Part shown: positions 14,398 to 22,154 of the stretch, in pieces
Position numbering within the stretch: the stretch's first letter is position 1
Layout: each line of letters begins with the position of its first letter
DNA from: CAZHPA01 sp964533945
GTDB taxonomy: Bacteria; Bacillota; Clostridia; Lachnospirales; WRBF01
DNA: 25,479 nt
Assembly: GCA_964533945.1 (NCBI GenBank)
Contig: CAZHPA010000028.1
Coordinates: 1-25,479, forward strand
Direction of reading: 5' to 3'
Notes under the pieces: model-generated
What the model saw: only the letters and a program-made list of their open reading frames with translations
Databases searched by the model: none
What the model was told of the DNA's origin: nothing
Translations under genes and position numbers: made by a program

Positions 14398-16473
14398 ATG
14401 TCGAAAAAATCTAAAAAACATAATAATAGAAAAAATAAATCTGTTAATAAAAAAATAAATAACAATGCAGCACCTATTAACAGCAAATTAATAGAAACTT
14501 CAAAGTTACAAACACAAGAAGAAAAATTAGATGAAAAGATTTTAAATCAACCTAACGCCGAACAAATCCCTCTAAAAAAAGAAGAAGTGCCTGTTGCAAA
14601 TATTGCAGAAGATGCTGTTGCAGAAAAAGATAAAAAAAGACGCTTTAAGCCTATATATATTGGAACTATAACTTCTATAGCTTTAATTGTTCTAAGTTCT
14701 TTGGCAATTTCAACTTTAATGCTAACAATACAGCCTTTAATGGGCTTTGGTGATGTTTGGCACTATATAATAAAATCTAATTATTTAGTGCTTATTTTAA
14801 ACACACTTCCGGTTCTGCTTACAATGTTATTAGTCTTTTTTGTAACTAATAGCTTTATTATATCATGTGGTTTAATTTCTTTTATAAGCATAACAATTGC
14901 AACAATAAATCGCTATAAAATCATTTTCAGACAAGACCCGTTTATGCCTTGGGATGTTTTGCTTGGCGGAGAAGTTTTGGAAATTTCAAAAGGTTTTGAT
15001 AAGTCAACATTTTCATGGCTTCCTATATTTGCTGTAATGTTTTTAGCTTTAGCTTTTGTTGTCATAGCATTTATATTTATTAAAAACAAAAAAATATATC
15101 CGTACGTTAGGGTTGCATTAATTATAACTACAATTTTTTTCATAAAATTTTCAAATCAAAAGCTTTATAAAAATAAAACTATGTTTAAAGAAATGTATAT
15201 AAGCGGAGATATGTATAACCAAGTTGATGTTTTTAATTCAAAAGGGTTTTTGTATTGCTTTATATATAGCTTTAATACAGGAAAAATTGTTAAGCCGGCA
15301 AATTACAGTTCTAAAGAATTTAAAGATTTACAAAACAATTTAAGTTTAAATAATGAAAAAGTTAAGCCTCATATTTTTCTTATACTATCTGAAGCATTTT
15401 CCGAACTATCAAATAGCGAAAGTGTTGAGTTTATATGGCACCCAAACCCGCTTGAAAACTATACAGAAATTAAAAAGGAATCAATATCGGGTTATATTTT
15501 GCCGCCTGGCTTTGGCGGAGGAACTGCCGATACCGAATTTGATATTTTAACAGGTGTTAATACAAGACACTTTAGAGGCGTGCCTTATTCAAATTTGTTA
15601 ATTACAAACCGTTTTAAATCTTTTGCATCAAATTTAAAAGATTTAGGCTATAAAAGCGTTGCAATTCATCCCGGAACAAGCTGGTTTTATAATCGCAACA
15701 ACGTACTTAAACATTTGGGATTTGATAAATTTATTGATATTAGCTATTTTAACGAAAATGATAAAAAAGGATTTTATATAAACGATAAAGTTACATTTGA
15801 AAGAATTAAATATGAATTTGAGCAGCATTTACAACAAAACCCGAATGTGCCGCTTTTGAATTTTTGTATAACAATTCAAAATCATGGGCCATATATGCAA
15901 AAGTATGTTTATGATATGACTTTTGACGCCAAAACTGAATTTAAAGAAGATGATATTAACGAATTATCGAATTACTTTGAAGGCGTTAAAGATGCAGACA
16001 GGGAATTGGGAAGTTTTGTAAACTATTTAAAAGAAACAAATGAACCTTGTGTTTTAATATATTTTGGCGACCACGCCCCATATTTAAGCACAACAGCATA
16101 TGAAACGCTATATAAAAATATTGATTTAACTACGCAAGAAGGCAAATTGCAGCAGCTTAAATGTCCATTTTTAATTTGGCAAAATGATGCTGCGAAAAAT
16201 ATGAATGTGTTAAAAACAGAACAACTGGAACAAAATTTCTTCTCGTCATTTTATTTAGGCGCAACAGTTTTAGAACTTTTAGGCTATGCCGAAAACGACC
16301 CGTTTTTTAATTCTATTTTGGAGCTTAAACAAAATTATCCAGTTATTTTAGAAGAACAATATCTTGATAAGAACTATAATATTAACACATTAAAAGATGA
16401 AAACGGAACAGAAAATGAAGACATTGCACATTACAAAAGATTTGAGTATTATCGCATTTTTGACGACAAATAG
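14398..16473 (+). CDS. LTA synthase family protein (membrane sulfatase-fold phosphoglycerol transferase)
   Basis: 691 residues. A Lys/Asn-rich cytoplasmic N-terminus of about 80 residues precedes five predicted membrane helices (about 85-260) and an extracellular sulfatase-like domain (about 320-640). Metal and catalytic residues are Glu332 (LSEAF), nucleophile Thr376 in GGGTADTEFDILTG, His496 (QNHGPY), and Asp558-His559 (FGDHAPY). Staphylococcal LtaS polymerises glycerol-phosphate from phosphatidylglycerol; Clostridial homologues may act on other envelope polymers, so substrate is inferred. It has its own promoter and an unusual bridged ribosome binding site. The stop codon lies in the stem of the convergent terminator. 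Confidence 0.9.
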   Translation: MSKKSKKHNNRKNKSVNKKINNNAAPINSKLIETSKLQTQEEKLDEKILNQPNAEQIPLKKEEVPVANIAEDAVAEKDKKRRFKPIYIGTITSIALIVLSSLAISTLMLTIQPLMGFGDVWHYIIKSNYLVLILNTLPVLLTMLLVFFVTNSFIISCGLISFISITIATINRYKIIFRQDPFMPWDVLLGGEVLEISKGFDKSTFSWLPIFAVMFLALAFVVIAFIFIKNKKIYPYVRVALIITTIFFIKFSNQKLYKNKTMFKEMYISGDMYNQVDVFNSKGFLYCFIYSFNTGKIVKPANYSSKEFKDLQNNLSLNNEKVKPHIFLILSEAFSELSNSESVEFIWHPNPLENYTEIKKESISGYILPPGFGGGTADTEFDILTGVNTRHFRGVPYSNLLITNRFKSFASNLKDLGYKSVAIHPGTSWFYNRNNVLKHLGFDKFIDISYFNENDKKGFYINDKVTFERIKYEFEQHLQQNPNVPLLNFCITIQNHGPYMQKYVYDMTFDAKTEFKEDDINELSNYFEGVKDADRELGSFVNYLKETNEPCVLIYFGDHAPYLSTTAYETLYKNIDLTTQEGKLQQLKCPFLIWQNDAAKNMNVLKTEQLEQNFFSSFYLGATVLELLGYAENDPFFNSILELKQNYPVILEEQYLDKNYNINTLKDENGTENEDIAHYKRFEYYRIFDDK

Positions 16474-16495
16474 GGGCTTTTTCGCCCCTGTTGTC
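16465..16495. terminator. Convergent hairpin between LTA-synthase-like gene and thioredoxin gene
   Basis: AGGGGC (16472-16477) pairs with GCCCCT (16484-16489), loop TTTTTC, extended by GACAA/TTGTC on the outside. It sits between the two convergent stop codons and contains the upstream gene's TAG. No T-tract follows on either strand, so termination strength is uncertain. Confidence 0.6.
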
Positions 16496-16496
16496 A

Positions 16497-16805
16497 TCAC
16501 AACATTCCCAAAATTGCCGATTTTGGGCGCACACCAACTGCCATTTGCGAAAGCTTACCGCCTTTCATTACTGCTAATGCAGGTATGCTCATAACATTAA
16601 AGCTTGCTGCAAGTTCTGGTTGGTCATCGACGTTAACTTTGCCAACTTTAATTTCTTTAACTTCATTAGCTATTTCATCGATAACGGGCGCTATCATATT
16701 GCAAGGACCACACCACGAAGCCCAAAAATCAAGCAAAACGGGCATTTCGGATTTCATTACTTCGGTTTCAAAATTTTCTTTTGTTATTGTTAAAACGGCG
16801 CTCAT
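16497..16805 (-). CDS. trxA: Thioredoxin
   Basis: 102 residues with the complete thioredoxin fold: the redox motif WASWCGPC (Cys32, Cys35), buried Asp26, the DDQPELA helix region, the cis-Pro loop MSIPAL and a Gly turn before the C-terminal helix. It reduces protein disulfides with electrons from thioredoxin reductase, which is not in this window. Length is marginally short because the last helix ends at GML. AAGGGG lies 7-8 bases before the ATG. It is a single-gene unit with a clear promoter and a leader hairpin. Confidence 0.95.
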   Translation of the reverse strand: MSAVLTITKENFETEVMKSEMPVLLDFWASWCGPCNMIAPVIDEIANEVKEIKVGKVNVDDQPELAASFNVMSIPALAVMKGGKLSQMAVGVRPKSAILGML

Positions 16806-16823
16806 TTTTCTACCCCTTGTTTA

Positions 16824-16854
16824 AGAGCCTATCTTTTTTAAGAAGATAGGCTCT
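16824..16854 (-). promoter_or_regulatory. 12-bp perfect hairpin in the thioredoxin mRNA leader
   Basis: AGAGCCTATCTT (16824-16835) and AAGATAGGCTCT (16843-16854) pair perfectly with a 7-base loop, starting about 13 bases into the predicted transcript and ending 12 bases before the AAGGGG site. No U-run follows on this strand. It may stabilise the mRNA 5' end or control translation. Confidence 0.55.
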
Positions 16855-16873
16855 AAATTTTCTTGACAAATAT

Positions 16874-16902
16874 ATTATACCCCGTTTTTAAACTTAATGC
16901 AA
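16874..16902 (-). promoter_or_regulatory. Sigma-A promoter of trxA
   Basis: On the minus strand TTGCAT (16902-16897), 17-base spacer, perfect TATAAT (16879-16874). The expected start is near 16867. Confidence 0.75.
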
Positions 16903-17008
16903 GGCGAAATTTTAATGCAAAATTGCTTTATTGATTTTCTGTTTTTCTAACAACTATAGCTTTTTAACTTACTAAATATTTGAATGATGTTTGTTTTTGA
17001 ATTGATAT

Positions 17009-17150
17009 TCATTCTTTAGAAAAAGACAAATACCTTTCTTTTTAAAAATAAGCAAAGATTTTTTCTTTATAAGTTTCTTTAGAAAAGAAGCAAAGCCTCT
17101 TATTTGGAAGAGAAGTAAAAACCCTTCTTTAATAAAAGAAGCAAAGACGC
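17009..17150. repeat. Degenerate tandem array of small hairpin repeats
   Basis: About five diverged units, each a short A/T palindrome (for example CTTCTTT/AAAGAAG, TTTCTTT/AAAAGAA, CTCTT/AAGAG) followed by a GCAAAG-like tail. The tails fall near 17026, 17052, 17090, 17115 and 17141, so the period is about 26 bases with one longer unit. The units are not identical and have no unique spacers, so this is not CRISPR. A short open frame across it only reflects the roughly 27-base periodicity. Confidence 0.6.
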
Positions 17151-17153
17151 ATT

Positions 17154-17181
17154 GGGGGGGTTGGGATTCCCTCACGCCCCC
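17154..17181. repeat. GC-rich nested hairpin ending the repeat array
   Basis: A run of seven G (17154-17160) can pair with CCCCC at 17177-17181, enclosing a GGGATTCCC palindrome. It directly follows the A/T hairpin array and contrasts sharply in composition with the surroundings. Together they look like one compound intergenic repeat. It could act as a transcript-end structure for the minus-strand mscS operon, whose stop is at 17235. Confidence 0.45.
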
Positions 17182-17234
17182 TAAACGCTTTTGGGTTATG
17201 TTAATATCTGCTCTTAATAATACAAGATAAAATT

Positions 17235-18020
17235 TTAATTTCCGCTTTCTCTAACAACTACGCTTGGATACGGAAACTTAATGCCTTCTTTATCGAATCT
17301 AATTTTAATTAACCGCCTTAACTCACGTTCCACAGCCCAATTTTCGCCAACAACACAATTTGCCAAAACTCTAATTTTAATGCAATTTTCCTCAAAACCT
17401 GTAATACCTAATATTTTAGGTGTTTCAATTATCGCTTCTATGTTTTTGGCTGCCATTTCCATTTCTTCGCGCAAAATATTAAAAACTTCATCAACGTTTT
17501 CATTATACCCAACGTACACATCAACAAGCGCCCGTTTAAATTCCTTGCTCATATTTGTTATAATTTTAATTTCTCCGTTTGGAATTATATGAACATTTCC
17601 GTCAAAATCTCTTAATGTTGTAATTCTAATTCCCAAAGATTCAACAGTTCCTGTTTTTCCTTCAATTGTAACAAAATCCCCTATGCTAAATTGGTCTTCC
17701 AACAAAATAAATATTCCGGAGATTATGTCTTTAACTAAACTTTGCGCTCCAAACCCAATTAAAACAGTTGAAACACCGGCAACAGCCAAAAACGACGTTA
17801 AAGAAACGTCGAAAACTTCTAGTATTAAAAAGAAAATGCATATAAACGTAACATATTTTAAAACGCTTGTTAATATTGTAATTAGTGTATCTATTTTACC
17901 CGTTGATGCTCTACTATAGCTTTTGATTAGTCTTATAATTGCCTGCTTTAATAATTTATAACCAATATAATTGGCTGCAAAAATTAATAAGACTAATCCT
18001 ATTTTAACTAAAACTTGAAT
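17235..18020 (-). CDS. MscS-family small-conductance mechanosensitive channel (ATT start)
   Basis: Read from an ATT at 18020 this is 261 residues. It has an N-terminal helix FIQVLVKIGLVLLIFAANYIGY, a second helix VLKYVTFICIFFLILEVF, the pore helix AVAGVSTVLIGFGAQSLVKDIISG, the beta domain EDQFSIGDFVTIEGKTGTVESLGIRITTLRDFDG with IIPNGEI, and the alpha/beta vestibule. No ATG, GTG or TTG exists in frame between the stop at 18041 and a TTG at 17789. That TTG would delete two helices and has no ribosome binding site. AGGGGG (18036-18031), overlapping the upstream gene's TAG, sits 10 bases before the ATT. It releases solutes on osmotic downshock. Last gene of its operon. Confidence 0.85.
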   Translation of the reverse strand: MQVLVKIGLVLLIFAANYIGYKLLKQAIIRLIKSYSRASTGKIDTLITILTSVLKYVTFICIFFLILEVFDVSLTSFLAVAGVSTVLIGFGAQSLVKDIISGIFILLEDQFSIGDFVTIEGKTGTVESLGIRITTLRDFDGNVHIIPNGEIKIITNMSKEFKRALVDVYVGYNENVDEVFNILREEMEMAAKNIEAIIETPKILGITGFEENCIKIRVLANCVVGENWAVERELRRLIKIRFDKEGIKFPYPSVVVRESGN

Positions 18021-18036
18021 AAATAAATTACCCCCT
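18018..18036 (-). promoter_or_regulatory. Ribosome binding site that places the mscS start at ATT
   Basis: AGGGGG at 18036-18031, then 10 bases, then ATT (18020-18018). No canonical start codon exists in any frame near this site, and the downstream frame is conserved MscS protein sequence. Confidence 0.65.
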
Positions 18037-18754
18037 ATTTAATACAACTTTTTATAAACTCATCAAACAATGAATATTGCAAAGTATATAATGCTTCAGG
18101 GTGCCATTGAACTCCAACTGCAAATTTGCTATCAGTAACTTCTATAGCTTCAATAATTGTTGGAACAATGCCTGTTGTTTGTTCAGATGCATTAGTATTA
18201 TCATTTGCAATAGCAGAAGGAATAATTCCTCCCCCTAATCTATCAACGGCTTGATGGTGCATTGAGTTTACTTGAACTGTAGATTGATTAAAAATTTTAA
18301 AAAGTTTTGTTTTGGATAAAATATGTACTTTATGCACAGGCTCGTTTCTTTTATCGTAGAACCCGTGATTTTCAATATGTTGAAAAATATTTCCTCCTAA
18401 TGCAACATTTAAAACTTGCATACCCCTACAAATGCAAAGAATTGGCAAATTTCTTGAAATAGCTAATTGGCAAAGCTTAATTTCAAATTTATCACGAATA
18501 ACATTAATTGAATTTGCCTTTTCGTCAAGTTGTTGGTCGAAAAATTTAGCGTGAATATCCCCTCCGCCGGAAAATACAATTCCATCAACAACTTCTAAAA
18601 TTTGCTCTATATCTTCAAAATTTGTGTATGTTAATAAGATTGGTATGCCGCCCGAACTTTTAATAGCACGGCAATAGTCATTATTAATTTTTATAATATC
18701 TTTATCAAGTGATGGTGTAATTGCAATTAATGGTTTACGCCTACATTTTATCAT
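18035..18754 (-). CDS. Gamma-glutamyl-gamma-aminobutyrate hydrolase family protein (class I GATase-like, PuuD type)
   Basis: 239 residues with KPLIAITPS at the start, a Y-x-x-AI-x-x-SGGIP motif near 27-38, DGIVFSGGGDI at 57-67, nucleophile Cys109 in CICRGMQVLNVALGG, and the catalytic His-Glu in GVQWHPEAL near the C-terminus. PuuD-type enzymes hydrolyse gamma-glutamyl-GABA in putrescine breakdown. No other putrescine genes are here, so the substrate is open. AGGGGG lies 7-8 bases before the ATG. The gene lies 23 bases after bofA and its stop codon overlaps the ribosome binding site of mscS. Confidence 0.88.
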   Translation of the reverse strand: MIKCRRKPLIAITPSLDKDIIKINNDYCRAIKSSGGIPILLTYTNFEDIEQILEVVDGIVFSGGGDIHAKFFDQQLDEKANSINVIRDKFEIKLCQLAISRNLPILCICRGMQVLNVALGGNIFQHIENHGFYDKRNEPVHKVHILSKTKLFKIFNQSTVQVNSMHHQAVDRLGGGIIPSAIANDNTNASEQTTGIVPTIIEAIEVTDSKFAVGVQWHPEALYTLQYSLFDEFIKSCIK

Positions 18755-18777
18755 ATTTTCCCCCTTTTTGCAATATA

Positions 18778-19020
18778 TTACAAAATAAGTCGTGCAATAT
18801 AAATAGCTATAAAGCCGGGTACGCCCAAAATTCCTACAATTAGCGTTGTAAAAATATTAACGCCAACAGAAATTCCTGTTGGCGTCAACAATAAATTTGC
18901 AATAAAAATTAAAGCTCCGCCTATAATTCCCTGCACAATTATTTTCAATATAAATCTTACTTGCTCTGTAAAAGCCATAAAACCTATAAGTACAATGCAG
19001 CCTATAATTACATAAGCCAT
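18778..19020 (-). CDS. Pro-sigma-K processing inhibitor BofA family protein
   Basis: 80 residues from the ATG at 19020, favoured because GGGAG ends 8 bases upstream; a GTG at 19029 overlaps that site. It is almost wholly hydrophobic, with two to three membrane segments, and has the BofA pattern GGALIFIANLLL...GISVGVNIFTTLIVGILGVPGFIAIYI. In Bacillus BofA restrains the SpoIVFB protease in the outer forespore membrane; many Clostridia keep a homologue of unknown role. In Firmicutes it commonly follows recR and a DUF2508 gene. DUF2508 is present here directly upstream but recR is not in this window. Confidence 0.82.
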   Translation of the reverse strand: MAYVIIGCIVLIGFMAFTEQVRFILKIIVQGIIGGALIFIANLLLTPTGISVGVNIFTTLIVGILGVPGFIAIYIARLIL

Positions 19021-19066
19021 ATTAAACACTCCCTATAGTAAATTTGTGAAAATTTACTAAAATGTG

Positions 19067-19315
19067 TTAAAATCCTTCAGCAACAAGCCCTCGTTCTTTG
19101 CAAAGATTAAGATAGTATTTGTATCTCATATTTAGCGCTAATGTTTCAAATATAAAACTATCTATTAACGTTGGGTCTGTAACATAGTTAAGAGCAGAAT
19201 GCAAATAGTTAATTTCTTTTTTAAGTTTTTCAAGGCTAACAACTATTTCTAAGTCGTCGTTTGATATTTTTTGCTGCCTACCTTTGAAAAATATTACGCT
19301 TTTCTTTTTTTCCAT
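19067..19315 (-). CDS. DUF2508 (YaaL-like) family protein
   Basis: 82 residues, basic N-terminus (MEKKKSVIFFKGRQQ) followed by a predicted helical hairpin. The segment LKKEINYLHSALNYVTDPTLIDSFIFE is the recognisable DUF2508 core: helix, N-Y/F-V-T-D-P turn, LID, helix. No catalytic motif or membrane segment; function unknown. GGAGAGG precedes the ATG. Its neighbour bofA is the standard partner of this family. It lies 74 bases after the Ca2+ ATPase gene on the same strand. Confidence 0.82.
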   Translation of the reverse strand: MEKKKSVIFFKGRQQKISNDDLEIVVSLEKLKKEINYLHSALNYVTDPTLIDSFIFETLALNMRYKYYLNLCKERGLVAEGF

Positions 19316-19389
19316 ATTTTACCTCTCCTTTCATATTCATTTCATAAATATAGTCATAAGTTTAAGATTTTATTCTTGTACTGTAAAAT

Positions 19390-22050
19390 TTAGGTAGTTT
19401 TTAGGCGGCGTGGGTTAGTTTTACTTTCCGAAACTGCTTCACCCAACTTTTCAAGTTCAACAACAATTATAGGAACAATACATAGTCCTGAAACTATTAG
19501 CCATTGTATAGGATTAAGAGAAGCAACACGGAACGTCTTTGCAAATGTTGGTATCATAATTACAGAAGCTTGCAAAATAACACCTGCAATAAATGCATAT
19601 ATCAAATACATGTTGCCTAAAATATCAATTGCGAAAATAGATTTTTCGCTTCTCATATTAAACGCATGAACAAGCTGCGAAATGCTAAGCGTTGCAAACG
19701 CCATTGTTCTACCTACAGTTGTGTTAAAATATACACTTCCTATTCCAAAAGCCAAAAGCGAAAGCAACCCAATCATAATGCCTTGCATAACAATTTTTTG
19801 CCAAAGCCCTCCTGTGAAAAGCCCTTTTGTTTTGTCATATGGTTTTCTTGTCATAATATCTTCTTCTGCCGGGTCTAACCCAAGTGCAATTGCAGGCAGG
19901 GAATCTGTAACTAAATTAGTCCATAGTAAATGAATTGCCAACAGCGGAGTTTGCCAGCCCATTAATAGCGCAACAAGCATAACTAAAATTTCCCCAATGT
20001 TGCTTGACAGCAAAAAATGTACTGCTTTTTTAATGTTTGAATAAATTCCTCTGCCTTCTTTAACAGCAGCAACAATAGTTTTAAAGTTGTCGTCTGTTAA
20101 AATCATATCCGCTGCTCCTTTAGCAACGTCTGTTCCCGAAATTCCCATGGCACAACCTATATCCGCCGCTTTTAAAGCCGGTGCATCATTAACGCCATCG
20201 CCTGTCATTGCAACAATATGCCCTTTATTTTGAAATGCCTTAACTATGCGAACTTTATGTTCAGGTGAAACTCTTGCGAAAACGCTACAATTTTCAATTT
20301 CTTCGCTTAATTTTTCATCGCTCATTTCATTAAGTTCAACACCAAGCATAGCTTTTGTTCCAAAGCCGGCTATTCCAAGTTTTTTTGCAACAGAAATAGC
20401 AGTTTCCACGTGGTCGCCTGTTATCATAACAGGCTTTATACCTGCTTCAATACAAGTTGCAACGGCTTCTTTAACTTCTTCTCTTGGTGGGTCAATCATT
20501 CCCACAAGCCCTGCAAATATTAAATTATTTTCAATTGTTTCGGGCGCTATTTTATGGGGAAGAACCGATAAGTTCTTAAACGAAACACCCAAAACCCTTA
20601 AAGCTTTATATGCCATTTGAGAATTCATTTCTTCAAGCTGTTTTTTCTTGCTTTCTGTTAACTCTTTTATTTCGCCGTTTTCAAAATAGCTTGTACATTG
20701 GTTTAATAAAACGTCTGGCGCTCCTTTTGTTATAGAAATAAATGCTCCGTTTTCTTTTTCATGAATTGTAGTCATAAGTTTGCGTGTTGAATCGAATGGA
20801 ATTTCATTAACACGTGGAAGCTGTGCTTCAATTTCGTTTTTATCAACACCTATATTTAAAGCCGCTTGCACCAACGCTTTTTCTGTTGGGTCGCCCATTA
20901 ATTTGTTTTGCCCATCCGATTTTTCAACTGTTGTATCGTTGCACATAGCGGAATATTTTAAAATAGTTTCGTTATCTAATCCGCTTCTAACAATTCCACA
21001 TGAATTGCAAACTTCAACAACAGTCATTTTGTTTTGCGTTAATGTTCCTGTTTTATCTGAACATATAACAGTTGCAGAACCTAACGTTTCAACAGCCGGA
21101 AGTTTTCTTATAATTGCATTTTGTTTAGCCATTCTTTGAACGCCAATTGCAAGCATAATCGTTACAATTGCAGGCAAGCCTTCAGGAATTGCAGCAACGG
21201 CAAGGCTAACAGATGTCATAAACATGTCAAACGCTTCCATTTGTCGCACAATACCTAATAAAAATATTCCAAAACAAATACCTAAAGCTATTATGCCAAG
21301 CATTTTGCCTGTTTGTGAAAGCTTTTTTTGAAGTGGTGTTTCAGGGGCTTCGTCGTTTATAATCATATTTGCAATTTTCCCTACTTCCGTACTCATTCCA
21401 GTATCCGAAACAATTGCCGTTCCCCGCCCATAACTTATACTGCTGCCTGAAAAAACCATATTTCGCCTATCCGAAACGCTAGATTTTTCATTTGCAATAT
21501 ACATAGCTTCTTTTTCAACAGGTACAGATTCTCCTGTTAATGCCGATTCTTCTGCTTTTAAATTGGCAGAAGTTATTAGCCTTGCATCTGCTGAAACAAA
21601 ATCGCCTGTTTCTAAAACCAAAATATCACCCGGAACCAAATCTTCTGTATTTACAACAATTGTTTTTCCATCTCTAATTACTTTAGAAGTTGGGGCAGAC
21701 ATTTTCTTTAATGCTTCAATAGATTTTTCGGCTTTGCTTTCTTGAACAAGCCCTAAAAGAGCGTTTAGCATTACTATAACTAAAATTATAATTGAGTCTA
21801 TGTATTCCTTTTCGCCATTAATAAATGAAACTAAAAACGACACAACAGCTGCTGCAATTAAAACAATAATCATAAAGTCGTTAAATTGCATAAAGTACCT
21901 AACCAACAAGCTTGTCCGCTTTCCTTCGTCAAGCTTATTAAGCCCATATTTTCTTTGCTTTTCAGAAACTTGAGCAGGCTTTAAGCCGGTTGCAAGGCTT
22001 GTTTGCAAACTTTGCGCAACATCTTTATAGTGCATTGAATGCCATCTCAT
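19390..22050 (-). CDS. Calcium-translocating P-type ATPase (type IIA, SERCA-like)
   Basis: 886 residues, full length. It has a cation-ATPase N domain (YGLNKLDEGKRTS), an actuator domain with the TGES loop (SALTGESVPVEK), phosphorylated Asp332 in CSDKTGTLTQNKM, the nucleotide-binding ITKGAPD motif, and the hinge MTGDGVNDAPALKAADIGCAMG. Ca2+ site residues are recognisable in M4 (AAIPEGLP) and M6 (LLWTNLVTDSLPA, matching the SERCA Asn-x-x-Thr-Asp). The C-terminal six-helix domain is complete. It exports Ca2+ from the cytoplasm at the cost of ATP. GGAGGAG precedes the ATG. First gene of a five-gene minus-strand run; divergent from ytaF. Confidence 0.93.
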   Translation of the reverse strand: MRWHSMHYKDVAQSLQTSLATGLKPAQVSEKQRKYGLNKLDEGKRTSLLVRYFMQFNDFMIIVLIAAAVVSFLVSFINGEKEYIDSIIILVIVMLNALLGLVQESKAEKSIEALKKMSAPTSKVIRDGKTIVVNTEDLVPGDILVLETGDFVSADARLITSANLKAEESALTGESVPVEKEAMYIANEKSSVSDRRNMVFSGSSISYGRGTAIVSDTGMSTEVGKIANMIINDEAPETPLQKKLSQTGKMLGIIALGICFGIFLLGIVRQMEAFDMFMTSVSLAVAAIPEGLPAIVTIMLAIGVQRMAKQNAIIRKLPAVETLGSATVICSDKTGTLTQNKMTVVEVCNSCGIVRSGLDNETILKYSAMCNDTTVEKSDGQNKLMGDPTEKALVQAALNIGVDKNEIEAQLPRVNEIPFDSTRKLMTTIHEKENGAFISITKGAPDVLLNQCTSYFENGEIKELTESKKKQLEEMNSQMAYKALRVLGVSFKNLSVLPHKIAPETIENNLIFAGLVGMIDPPREEVKEAVATCIEAGIKPVMITGDHVETAISVAKKLGIAGFGTKAMLGVELNEMSDEKLSEEIENCSVFARVSPEHKVRIVKAFQNKGHIVAMTGDGVNDAPALKAADIGCAMGISGTDVAKGAADMILTDDNFKTIVAAVKEGRGIYSNIKKAVHFLLSSNIGEILVMLVALLMGWQTPLLAIHLLWTNLVTDSLPAIALGLDPAEEDIMTRKPYDKTKGLFTGGLWQKIVMQGIMIGLLSLLAFGIGSVYFNTTVGRTMAFATLSISQLVHAFNMRSEKSIFAIDILGNMYLIYAFIAGVILQASVIMIPTFAKTFRVASLNPIQWLIVSGLCIVPIIVVELEKLGEAVSESKTNPRRLKTT

Positions 22051-22154
22051 TCGTATATCTCCTCCTTTGTTTATTAATTTATATTTACCATAGACAAAAT
22101 ATATTCCTAATTCATAGTATGTAAAACAAATGATTTATAAGGTGGTGATAAAAA

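Noticed and set aside
17009..17150. CRISPR array
   Set aside because: Units are short, diverged and contiguous, with no constant repeat alternating with unique spacers and no cas genes.
16972..17175. 67-codon minus-strand frame as a small protein
   Set aside because: Its repeated peptide pattern is the translation of the roughly 27-base hairpin repeat; no ribosome binding site or family match.
17235..17789. MscS starting at the TTG at 17789
   Set aside because: This would remove two membrane helices that are clearly encoded upstream in the same frame, and no Shine-Dalgarno precedes the TTG.
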